In this document: piece after piece, positions 16,723 to 24,483 of the stretch
How the letters are laid out: each line of letters begins with the position of its first letter
How positions within the stretch are numbered: the stretch's first letter is position 1
NCBI GenBank assembly: GCA_027487385.1
Contig: JAIYDS010000205.1
Coordinates: 17,986-81,985 of the forward strand
Direction of reading: 5' to 3'
DNA: 64,000 bases
Source: Acetobacteraceae bacterium
GTDB taxonomy: Bacteria; Pseudomonadota; Alphaproteobacteria; Acetobacterales; Acetobacteraceae
Notes under the pieces: generated by a model
What the model was told of the DNA's origin: nothing
Seen by the model: the letters and a program-made list of their open reading frames with translations, nothing else
Database searches by the model: none
Position numbers and translations under genes: made by a program

Positions 16723-17681
16723 GGGCTTGCCTCGATGGTGAAGGGTTCGGCGCAGCTATAGGCGGCGCGCTCATCCGCGCCGGCCTGGGGCGAGAGGCAC
16801 AGGAAGCGCAGGAGGTCGCGCCCCTCCCGCAGGTCGGAAAGCCAGGCGGTCAGGGCGATGCGCCGCGCCGCCCAGCGCCGCCCGGCACGCAGATTGTTCA
16901 TCGCCAAACCCTTGCGCGCGCTGTAGAGCGCCCAGCGCGCCTCCTGCCGGAAGCCCTGCAGCAAGGGGTCCCGCGCGGCCAGCGTGAGGTAGCGCAAGGA
17001 GCGGGTTCGGAGCCGCGCGCTGGACCCCGTGAGCCCTCCGCCGATGCGCCGCCACGCATAGACCTCCCGATCCAGCAGATGCAGCGGCGCCAGCCGCGAG
17101 AGGCGGGTGAGCAACAGCACATCCTCGCCATAGTATAGGCCCTCGCCGAAGCCACCCGCCTGCAGCGCCAGGTCCCGCCGCATCAGCGTGGCGCCCAGAT
17201 GCATCCAGAAATTCGCGAGCAGCCGGCGGGTCAGCGCATCGCCATCCAGCATGCCCGCCGGCGCCAGGGCGGGGGCGGGAAGCAGCGTGCCATCACCGCC
17301 CAGCAGCGCGTGGCGCGCGCCGATCCAGCCGATCTCGGGCCGCCCCATGAGGCCCTGCATGGCCGCAAGCCGGCCCGGCAGCCAGATATCATCGGCATCG
17401 AGGAACCCAAGCCAGGTGCCGCGGGCGGCCCGGATGCCCCGGTTGCGGGCCGAGGCCGGGCCCTGATTGACAGTACTGCGCAGCAGCCGGACCCGCCCGC
17501 CAGGGGCGGCCAGGCGCTCCATCCCCGCAATCGCGCCGAGTTGCAGCGAGGCGTCATCCACCAGGATCACCTCGCCAGCCACCCCCGCGACGTCCATCTC
17601 ATCCAGCACCGAGCGCACCGCCGCGACCAGGAGAACGATGTCCGGATCAAACACCGGGCAAATGACGCTGACTTCGATCAT
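16719..17681 (-). CDS. GT2-family glycosyltransferase
   Basis: A 320-residue GT-A glycosyltransferase. It has VSVICPVFDPDIVLL at the start, VDDASLQLGA, NQGPASARNRGIRAARG and FLDADDIWLPGRL, the usual GT2 donor and metal motifs. A helical C-terminal part (about residues 230-310) could associate with the membrane. It is the first gene of the minus operon with the FkbM methyltransferase and a second GT2. Its start faces an AT-rich divergent spacer. Confidence 0.88.
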   Translation of the reverse strand: MIEVSVICPVFDPDIVLLVAAVRSVLDEMDVAGVAGEVILVDDASLQLGAIAGMERLAAPGGRVRLLRSTVNQGPASARNRGIRAARGTWLGFLDADDIWLPGRLAAMQGLMGRPEIGWIGARHALLGGDGTLLPAPALAPAGMLDGDALTRRLLANFWMHLGATLMRRDLALQAGGFGEGLYYGEDVLLLTRLSRLAPLHLLDREVYAWRRIGGGLTGSSARLRTRSLRYLTLAARDPLLQGFRQEARWALYSARKGLAMNNLRAGRRWAARRIALTAWLSDLREGRDLLRFLCLSPQAGADERAAYSCAEPFTIEASP

Positions 17682-17890
17682 CCTAAAAACTTAGATCAAT
17701 ACGGCCGAAAGAGCCAGTATAATTGGCATTTTACTCCCTTTATTCCTCAAGATTAAAATACAGATCGAATTATAACTGAAACTTTGACAGATTTTATTGC
17801 CATGAAAAACGATTTAAATACAATTTTTACTGCAAAATCAGGCATCTACACCTATGTTCCGTCAGCGATTTTGACGGAGGAAATTCCCCC
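17682..17890. promoter_or_regulatory. AT-rich divergent promoter and leader
   Basis: This 209-base spacer between the GT2 (minus) and the epimerase (plus) is AT-rich like the one at 2440-2590. On the plus strand TTGACA occurs at 17784-17789, but the sequence 17-18 bases on (AAACGA/AACGAT) is a poor -10. On the minus strand a TATACT lies near 17717. The epimerase Shine-Dalgarno GGAGG sits at 17876-17880. Confidence 0.45.
17858..17878 (+). promoter_or_regulatory. Hairpin touching the epimerase ribosome binding site
   Basis: TCCGTCA (17858-17864) and TGACGGA (17872-17878) are perfectly complementary around a 7-base loop. The 3' arm contains the first bases of the GGAGG Shine-Dalgarno, so folding in the mRNA would partly mask it. 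Function is inferred. Confidence 0.45.
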
Positions 17891-18850
17891 ATGGCGACGA
17901 TCCTGGTCACTGGAGGCTGCGGCTTCATCGGCGCGCATCTCTGCGCCGCGCTCAGCGCGCGGGGGGACCAGGTGCGCGTCCTCGACGACCTTTCCACCGG
18001 CTACGAGGCAAAGCTGCCGCGCGGTACGCGCTTCCTGCGCGGCGACATCAACCAGATAGCCACCCTCGCCGAGGCGATGGAGGGCGTGGATGCCTGCTTC
18101 CACCTAGCCGCCATCGCTTCCGTCGAGCGCGGGACGCAGGATTGGCTCGGCACGCACCGCACCAACCTCTCCGCCACCATCGGCCTTTTCAACGTGGCAC
18201 GCCGCCGCGCCATCCCGGTGGTCTATGCCTCCTCCGCTGCCGTCTATGGGCGTGGCGACGGGCATCAACTGGCCGAAGGCGCGCCGCGCGCCCCGCTGTC
18301 CTCCTATGGCGCCGACAAGCTGGGTTGCGAACAGCATGCGCAGGTGGCGGGGCTGGTGCATGGCGTGCCCACGCTGGGGCTGCGCTTCTTCAACGTCTTC
18401 GGCCCCGGCCAGGACCCGGCTTCGCCCTATTCGGGCGTGATCTCGATCTTCTGTGATAGGCTCGCCCGCGGGCTGCCCATCACCATCTACGGCGATGGTC
18501 GGCAGACGCGGGACTTCGTCTTCGTGGGCGATGTGGTGCGCGCGCTGATCGCCGCCCTGCCGCGCGCCGCCCTGAGCGGGCCCGTGGTGAATGTCTGCAC
18601 CGGCATCGCCGTCACCATCCAGGGCCTGGCCGAGATGATCGCGGGCCTCAATGGCCTGCCGCTGGAGGTTCGGCGGAAGCCGTCGCGCCTCGGTGAGATC
18701 GCCCATTCCCTGGGCTCACCCGCCCGCGCGCGGGAGCTGTTGGGCCTGGGCATGCCGGTTCCCCTGCGGGAGGGCCTGCGCGCGACCTTGCAGGCGATGC
18801 TTCCGCCGCCGCGGGGCCGGGCACCCGTCAGTGCGACAGCCACCGCATGA
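17891..18850 (+). CDS. NAD-dependent sugar epimerase/dehydratase (SDR family)
   Basis: A 319-residue extended short-chain dehydrogenase that interconverts nucleotide sugars. The NAD-binding motif is TGGCGFIGAHL at residues 8-18, with DDLSTGY following. The active site is VYASSAAVYG and the Y-x3-K in SSYGADKLGCE. LRFFNVFGPGQDP and TRDFVFVGDVV are typical of UDP-GlcNAc/UDP-Gal 4-epimerases of the GalE/WbpP group. It supplies an activated sugar for the surrounding glycosyltransferases. Its 3' end overlaps a small antisense gene (18828-18956). Confidence 0.88.
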   Translation: MATILVTGGCGFIGAHLCAALSARGDQVRVLDDLSTGYEAKLPRGTRFLRGDINQIATLAEAMEGVDACFHLAAIASVERGTQDWLGTHRTNLSATIGLFNVARRRAIPVVYASSAAVYGRGDGHQLAEGAPRAPLSSYGADKLGCEQHAQVAGLVHGVPTLGLRFFNVFGPGQDPASPYSGVISIFCDRLARGLPITIYGDGRQTRDFVFVGDVVRALIAALPRAALSGPVVNVCTGIAVTIQGLAEMIAGLNGLPLEVRRKPSRLGEIAHSLGSPARARELLGLGMPVPLREGLRATLQAMLPPPRGRAPVSATATA

Positions 18851-18956
18851 GCAGCGCCAGGCTGAACCAGGCGGCGATCGAGAGACCCGCGATCAGCAGC
18901 GTCGCCGCCTGCCAGGACATGCGGCCATTCGCCGGTTTGGGCTTTCCGCCAGCCAT
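18828..18956 (-). CDS. 42-residue single-pass membrane protein, antisense to the epimerase tail
   Basis: A short ORF of MAGGKPKPANGRMSWQAATL followed by a hydrophobic helix LIAGLSIAAWFSLALLMRWL and SH. A basic, polar N-terminus followed by one clean membrane helix is the layout of a genuine small membrane protein. It overlaps the last 23 bases of the epimerase on the opposite strand and otherwise fills the gap before the asparagine-synthase-like gene. Function unknown. Confidence 0.6.
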   Translation of the reverse strand: MAGGKPKPANGRMSWQAATLLIAGLSIAAWFSLALLMRWLSH

Positions 18957-19118
18957 GCGCATCGCCTCTTCTGATCCTGTCTGGTCGCGTCACGGCCAGG
19001 GCGCGCCGCCCTGTCGCAAGCCTGGGCCATGCAAGGGCCCACTGCGCGAGCATCGGCCGCACCGCCCCTGCGCGGCAAGCATCCTCACCATCGGCGTCCA
19101 TCCAGAGGAACGCAAGAC

Positions 19119-21023
19119 ATGTGTGCGGTGATCGGCCTTTTCCCGCAGGACCGGCGGGCGCTGCCCGAGCTGGCGAGCCTGCGCCGGATGGCCGATGCGC
19201 TGCGCCACCGCGGCCCGGATGGCGAGGGGTTCCACGTCGAGCCGGGCCTGGGTCTCGGCCATCGGCGCCTGGCCATCGTGGATCTCGCGGGCGGCCATCA
19301 GCCGATGCTCAGCGCCGATGGGCAGGCGGTGCTGAGCTTCAATGGCGAGATCTTCAACCATGCGGCGCTGCGCCGCGAGTTGGAGGCGCGCGGCCATGTC
19401 TTTCGCTCGCGCTCCGACACCGAAGTGATCCTGCAGGCCTGGCGGCAATGGGGCGTGGGCTGCCTGGATCATTTCAACGGCCAATTCGCCTTCGCCCTCT
19501 GGGATGCGGCGCTGGGCCGCCTGCTGCTGGCGCGGGACAGGCTGGGTGAGAAGCCGCTGCATTACGCGCGGCTGCCAGATGGCAGCGTCGCCTTCGCCTC
19601 CGAGATCGCGGGCCTGCTGGCCCTGCCTGCGGTCTCGCGACGGCTGGACCCCGCGGCCCTCGCCGACTTCCTGGCACTCGGCTACGTGCCCGATCCCGGC
19701 TGCATTCACGCCGCGATCCGCAAGCTGGAGCCAGCGCATTTCCTCCTGCTGGAGCATGGCTTCTCCGGGCTACCGGCGCCGCAGCGTTACTGGCGCGCGC
19801 CAACCCGCGTCGCGGAAGCACCCGCAGACGCGATGGAACAACTCGGCGAGCGGCTGAGCGAGGCGGTCCAACTGCGCCTGATGTCCGATGTGCCACTGGG
19901 CTGCTTCCTCTCGGGCGGGGTGGATTCGGGCGGCATCGCAGCACTTGCGGCCCAGCTCGGCCCGGCGCTGGAAAGCTTCAGCATCGGGCTCGCCGGCAGC
20001 GCGGATGAGCGGCCGGCAGCGGCGGCCCTCGCTGCGGCCCTCGGCGGATCACACCATGCGGCAGCCGTGACGCCCGACCCGCTGCGCGATGCGCGCGAGG
20101 TCGCCGCCATCTTCGGCGAGCCCTTTGGCGATTCCTCCGCGACGCCGACGCTGGCCGTCTCCCGCCTCGCGCGGGGGCGCGTCACCGTGGCGCTCTCCGG
20201 CGATGGCGGGGATGAGGTTTTCGGCGGCTATCGCCGCCACCGCTGGCACCAGATGACGGATGCGGTGCGCCGGCATATCCCCGCCAGGCTGCGCCATCGC
20301 ATCCTCGGCGCGCTGGCCCGCGCCTATCCCAAGATGGACCGCGCGCCGCAATGGCTTCGCGCCAAGCACACGCTGACCGAACTCAGCCTCGACAGCGCGC
20401 TGGGCTACTACACCATGGTCTGCCGCATGGATGCCGCGCGGCGACACGCGCTGCTCTCGCCCGCGCTGCGCGCCACGCTGGAGGGGCATGACCCCGCGGC
20501 GCGCTTCACCCGCCTCATGGCGGAATGCGACCCCGACGAGCCGCTGCTGCAGGCCCAGTACGCCGATCTGCACACCTACCTGCCCGGCGACATCCTCACC
20601 AAGGTGGATCGCGCCAGCATGGCCGCCTCGCTGGAAGTGCGGCCGCCCCTGCTGGACCACACCCTCGTCGCCTGGGGCATGGCGCTGCCGGCCGCGCTGA
20701 AGCTGCGCGGCACCACCGGCAAGGCGATCCTGCGCGACGCCCTGGCCCCGCTGCTGCCGCCCGAGCTGCTGACGCGGCCCAAGCAGGGCTTCGCCGCGCC
20801 GATGGGCGCGGCACTCCGCGCCCGAATGCCGGAAATGCGCGCCCGCCTGCGCGGGCCGGCGCTGATGGATAGCGGCCTGCTGAGCGAGGCCGGGCTGATG
20901 CGCCTCATCGCCGAGCATGAGAGCGGCCACTTCGACCACGGCACCGCGCTCTGGCAATTGCTGGTGCTGGAGGGCTTCCTCGCCAACCAGGGCAGCCGCG
21001 CCAGCCTGGCCGAAGCGGCGTGA
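19119..21023 (+). CDS. Asparagine synthase-like amidotransferase (exosortase-A-associated type)
   Basis: A 634-residue glutamine-dependent amidotransferase. The chosen start exposes Cys2 (MCAVIGLFPQ), the glutaminase nucleophile after Met removal; earlier starts would bury it. RHRGPDGEGF and FNGEIFNH are class II glutaminase motifs. The synthetase domain has the ATP pyrophosphatase loop LSGGVDSGG near residue 265 and SGDGGDEVFGGYRRH. This subgroup is regularly found in exosortase-linked EPS loci and is thought to amidate a sugar acid or similar component of the polymer rather than make asparagine; that substrate is inferred. It is followed by a flippase with a GTGA overlap. Confidence 0.88.
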   Translation: MCAVIGLFPQDRRALPELASLRRMADALRHRGPDGEGFHVEPGLGLGHRRLAIVDLAGGHQPMLSADGQAVLSFNGEIFNHAALRRELEARGHVFRSRSDTEVILQAWRQWGVGCLDHFNGQFAFALWDAALGRLLLARDRLGEKPLHYARLPDGSVAFASEIAGLLALPAVSRRLDPAALADFLALGYVPDPGCIHAAIRKLEPAHFLLLEHGFSGLPAPQRYWRAPTRVAEAPADAMEQLGERLSEAVQLRLMSDVPLGCFLSGGVDSGGIAALAAQLGPALESFSIGLAGSADERPAAAALAAALGGSHHAAAVTPDPLRDAREVAAIFGEPFGDSSATPTLAVSRLARGRVTVALSGDGGDEVFGGYRRHRWHQMTDAVRRHIPARLRHRILGALARAYPKMDRAPQWLRAKHTLTELSLDSALGYYTMVCRMDAARRHALLSPALRATLEGHDPAARFTRLMAECDPDEPLLQAQYADLHTYLPGDILTKVDRASMAASLEVRPPLLDHTLVAWGMALPAALKLRGTTGKAILRDALAPLLPPELLTRPKQGFAAPMGAALRARMPEMRARLRGPALMDSGLLSEAGLMRLIAEHESGHFDHGTALWQLLVLEGFLANQGSRASLAEAA

Positions 21024-22534
21024 GCAGCATCCTCGTACGCACTGCCCACGGCGCCGGCTGGGTCATCGCCTGGCGGTTGATGACGCGGCTGCTCGGAATC
21101 TTCAGCACGCTCGTGCTGGTGCGCCTGCTCTCGCCGGCCGATTTCGGCCTGGTCGCGCTGGCGACGGCCTTCGCCCTCGCGCTCGATGTCTGCCTTTCCA
21201 TCGGCGTCGAGGACCAGATCATCCGCAGCGAGGCGCCGGGCCGCGCGCTCTACGATACAGCCTTCACGCTGAACCTGATGAAGGCGCTGTCCGTCTCGCT
21301 GCTTCTGGCCATGAGTGCGGCACCGGCGGCGGAGTTCTTTGGCGATGCGCGGCTGCGCGATGTGCTGCTGGCGCTGGCCCTCTCGGCCGCACTGAGCGGG
21401 GCCACCAATATCGGCATCGCGGATTTCCGGCGGCATCTCTCCTTCGACAAGGAATTCCGCCTGCAATTCCTGCCGCGCCTGGCCGGCATCAGCATGACCA
21501 TCGGCATCGCCTGGGCCTTTCGCAGCCATTGGGCGCTGGTGCTGGGCGTTCTCACCAACCGCTTCGGCATCGTGGTGATGAGCCATGTGCTGCACCCCTA
21601 TCGCCAGCGCCTTTCGCTGGCTGCCTGGCGCGAGCTTTCCGGCGTCTCCTTCTGGAGCTGGGCGATCAGCCTGGCCGCCACCATCCGAGACCGCGCGGAC
21701 AGCTTCGTGATCGGCCGCGTGCTGGGCCCCGCACCGCTCGGCATCTATGCCGTGGGCGTCGAGGTCGCCGCACTCCCGACGACCGAGATGGTGGATCCGA
21801 TCTGCCGCGCCTGCATGCCGGGCTTCGCCGCCACGCTGCGCGATTCCGGGCGCGAGGGCGTGGCGCCCGCCTATCTGCGCATCATCGGGCTGATGGCGGT
21901 GCTGACCCTGCCGGCCGGCATCGGCACCTCGCTCATCGCGGGGCCGGTCGTCGCCCTGGTCTTCGGGCCGGCCTGGCTGGAGGCGGCGCCGGTCATGGCG
22001 CTGATCGCACTCGGCTGCACGCTCTCGCTCGCCGGCAATGTCAGTGCGGCGCTGCTGAATGCGCGGGCCGCGCTGCGCGGCATCCTCGTCGTCACCGCCG
22101 CCGCCGCGCTGTTGCGCATCGGGCTCTTGCTGCTCTTCATGCCCCGGTGGGGGTTGTTCGGCGCGGCTTTGGCGATCGCAATGGCGCTGCTGCTGGAGCA
22201 TCTGGCGCTGGTTGGCGGCGCGTTGCGGATGCTGGCGCTGCGGCCCTGGGCGCTGCTGCGGGTGGTGCATCGCCCGGCCATCGCGGCCATGGCCATGGCC
22301 GCCCTGCTCTGGGGCTGCGGGCTGGGCTGGGCGCCGGCACCCGGCGCCGCCGCTGCGGCGCTGGCGCGGCTCGGCCAGGCCATTCCGCTGGCCGTGGCGA
22401 GCTACGCGCTGGTGCTGCTCGCGCTCTGGCGGCTGGCCGCCTGTCCGGCCGGCGCAGAGGCTGATCTGCTGCGCCTGATCCAGTCCCTGCTGGCGCGGAT
22501 GGGCTTCGCCTGGCGTCGCCTGGCGCCCCGCTGA
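21020..22534 (+). CDS. Polysaccharide flippase (Wzx/MVF type)
   Basis: A 504-residue polytopic membrane protein with about 12-14 hydrophobic segments. It should flip lipid-linked repeat units across the inner membrane. The N-terminus (WVIAWRLMTRLLGIFSTLVLVRLLSPADFG) is the conserved start of polysaccharide-synthesis flippases, and the central LSGVSFWSWAISLAATIRDRAD corresponds to the second half-domain. GTG at 21020 overlaps the previous TGA, so the two are translationally coupled. Together with the initiating transferase and ligase-like protein it indicates a Wzx/Wzy-type route. Confidence 0.88.
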   Translation: MSSILVRTAHGAGWVIAWRLMTRLLGIFSTLVLVRLLSPADFGLVALATAFALALDVCLSIGVEDQIIRSEAPGRALYDTAFTLNLMKALSVSLLLAMSAAPAAEFFGDARLRDVLLALALSAALSGATNIGIADFRRHLSFDKEFRLQFLPRLAGISMTIGIAWAFRSHWALVLGVLTNRFGIVVMSHVLHPYRQRLSLAAWRELSGVSFWSWAISLAATIRDRADSFVIGRVLGPAPLGIYAVGVEVAALPTTEMVDPICRACMPGFAATLRDSGREGVAPAYLRIIGLMAVLTLPAGIGTSLIAGPVVALVFGPAWLEAAPVMALIALGCTLSLAGNVSAALLNARAALRGILVVTAAAALLRIGLLLLFMPRWGLFGAALAIAMALLLEHLALVGGALRMLALRPWALLRVVHRPAIAAMAMAALLWGCGLGWAPAPGAAAAALARLGQAIPLAVASYALVLLALWRLAACPAGAEADLLRLIQSLLARMGFAWRRLAPR

Positions 22535-22535
22535 G

Positions 22536-23450
22536 ATGGCGGCCCCCGATCCCAGCTGGAGCGTGGCGATCTTCGGCCGCAACGAGGCCGCCAGCATCGG
22601 CGCCTGCATCGCAGCCCTGGCATTGGCGGCGGAAGGGCGATCGCTGCATCTGACCATCCTGCTGAACGGCACCACGGATGGATCCCACCGCGAGGCCAGC
22701 CTCGCGCTGCGCCGCTGCGGGTTGCCCGGCTCCATCCACGCCATCGCCGAGGCCGACAAGGCCAATGCGGTGAACCAGTTCATCCGGAAGCTGCGCCCCG
22801 AGGCCGAAACCTATTTCTTCGTGGATGCCTATGCGCGGGTGGCGCCGGATGCGCTGCGCCATCTCGCCCAGGCCTTGCTGGATCACCCTGGCGCGCAGGC
22901 CGCCGCCGCCGTGCCGAGCACGGGCCGCAGCGCGGCCCGGCTGCGCGCGGCGATGATCCGGCATCCCGGGCTGCACGGCTCGCTCTTCGCCTTGCGCGGC
23001 GGCTTCGTGGCGCGGATCGCGGCGCTGGGCCTCGGGCTGCCGGTCGGGCTTTATCGCGGAGACGGGCTGCTCGGCTCCTTCGTGCTGCATGACCTCGATG
23101 CCGCCCAGGGCGGCTGGCATGGCGAGCGGATCGCGGTGGAGCCGCGGGCGACATGGGCCGCGCCACAGTTGCAGCCCTGGCGCTGGCGGGATTGGCGGCG
23201 GCAATGGCAGCGGCTGATCCAGCAGGGGCGTGGCCGGCTGCAATGGGCCGCCATCCGCGCCCGGATCTACCCGGCTGGCTTCGGCGCTTTGCCCGTGGAT
23301 GCCGATGCCTGTGTGTTGCAATCCCTCGACGCCGTGCGCCCGCCCAGGCTGTGGCGCGATCCCTTCGCCGCCCTGGCCCTGGCCCGCATGCGCCACGCGC
23401 CGTCCCGGCACAGCCTCACCCCGCGCCTGCTCAGCGAATGGAACATCTGA
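22536..23450 (+). CDS. GT2-like glycosyltransferase
   Basis: A 304-residue protein starting one base after the flippase stop. WSVAIFGRNEAASIGACIA resembles the first GT2 strand, HLTILLNGTTDGS replaces the common VDDGS, ADKANAVNQFIRKL matches the donor helix, and FFVDAYARVAPDAL is the metal-binding region (DAYAR where a DxD-like motif is expected). It probably adds a sugar, though the variant metal site makes it somewhat unusual. Converges with a FemAB-like gene. Confidence 0.75.
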   Translation: MAAPDPSWSVAIFGRNEAASIGACIAALALAAEGRSLHLTILLNGTTDGSHREASLALRRCGLPGSIHAIAEADKANAVNQFIRKLRPEAETYFFVDAYARVAPDALRHLAQALLDHPGAQAAAAVPSTGRSAARLRAAMIRHPGLHGSLFALRGGFVARIAALGLGLPVGLYRGDGLLGSFVLHDLDAAQGGWHGERIAVEPRATWAAPQLQPWRWRDWRRQWQRLIQQGRGRLQWAAIRARIYPAGFGALPVDADACVLQSLDAVRPPRLWRDPFAALALARMRHAPSRHSLTPRLLSEWNI

Positions 23451-23455
23451 TGAGA

Positions 23456-24463
23456 TCAGCGCAGCCGCGCCACCATGCCGCGCCAGGACCAGGGCCGCAC
23501 CAGCTCCACCCACCAGAGCGCCTGGCTGCCCTGGCTGAGGCTGAGCTTGTAGCGATCCGCACCGCCCAGGAAGTCATAGACGCTGTCCCCGGCAGCCAGC
23601 GCGCGCTCGATGGCCAGGTGGTGGCTGGTCAGGCCGGGCTTGCCATGACGGCCCGCGCCGGCCAGGTCGAAGCCGCTCTGATAGGCATGCACGCGCCCCT
23701 GGTGGCGGAGATTGTAAAGGTAGCCGACATCGCCGCCGCCGGCGCTGATGCGCAGCAGCTCGACCTCGCCGCGCGGATGCGCCGCCGTGATCAGCGCCGC
23801 GTGGAAGCGCCGCATCCAGGCGCCGGCAAAGGCGCCGGACTGGCCGCGCGCTTCCCAGCTTCTTTGATGCAGCGGCAGCATCGCGGCGAAGCCGGCCAGC
23901 GGGTCCGCGCAACAGCTGAGCGTGAGTTCCCCCTGCGCCGCATAGTAGCGATCCGAGCGCCGGATCTGCTGGCGCGCATTGGCGCTGCACAGGCCCAGGG
24001 CGCCTTGCCCGACCGCGCGCAGCGCCACGAGATCGGCAAAGGGCGCCTCACGCCGCTGGGCACGCCAGGTGGTGCCGGCCACCGCTTCGGCGGCAACGCC
24101 GCTCAGCACCAGCCGCCGCACCCCGCTCACATTCCAGGCCGCGCGCAGCAGCGCCGCGCCGATGGCGGGCGGGGCGAGCGGCGCATTGTGCTCGATGAAG
24201 GGCGCGTCCAGCGCGGGGTCGCCGCTTTCCGCCAGGCACAGACGATCACCGCGCCGGTTGAACAGCGCGAGGCCCAGCAGGCGGCCATCCTGCTCCGCCC
24301 TCAGCAGCACCGGGTCGGGGTAGCGCTCCTCGGCCAGGCAACCCACCCAGCTCCAGGATTGGAAAAAGCCGTGCCCCGCCACCTCGGGCTCAAGCGCTCG
24401 CCACAGGCGGCCCAGCGCCGCGAAATCCTTGACCGGCGAGAGATGGATCTGCACAGCCCCCAC
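23456..24463 (-). CDS. FemAB/BcsL-like GNAT acyltransferase
   Basis: A 335-residue protein of the CelD/BcsL GNAT superfamily. Typical marks are FFQSWSWVGCLAEERYP near residues 33-50, LCSANARQQIRRSDRYY, WEARGQSGAFA and SVYDFLGGADRYKLSL. XrtA-linked FemAB proteins are believed to transfer acyl or amino-acyl groups to the glycan; the donor is unknown. It stands alone on the minus strand between two plus-strand operons. The start is GTG (24463, or GTG three codons later), only 20 bases from the divergent start at 24484, which leaves little room for separate promoters. Confidence 0.8.
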   Translation of the reverse strand: MGAVQIHLSPVKDFAALGRLWRALEPEVAGHGFFQSWSWVGCLAEERYPDPVLLRAEQDGRLLGLALFNRRGDRLCLAESGDPALDAPFIEHNAPLAPPAIGAALLRAAWNVSGVRRLVLSGVAAEAVAGTTWRAQRREAPFADLVALRAVGQGALGLCSANARQQIRRSDRYYAAQGELTLSCCADPLAGFAAMLPLHQRSWEARGQSGAFAGAWMRRFHAALITAAHPRGEVELLRISAGGGDVGYLYNLRHQGRVHAYQSGFDLAGAGRHGKPGLTSHHLAIERALAAGDSVYDFLGGADRYKLSLSQGSQALWWVELVRPWSWRGMVARLR

Positions 24464-24483
24464 CCTGCGGCGAAGCGCGGCGC

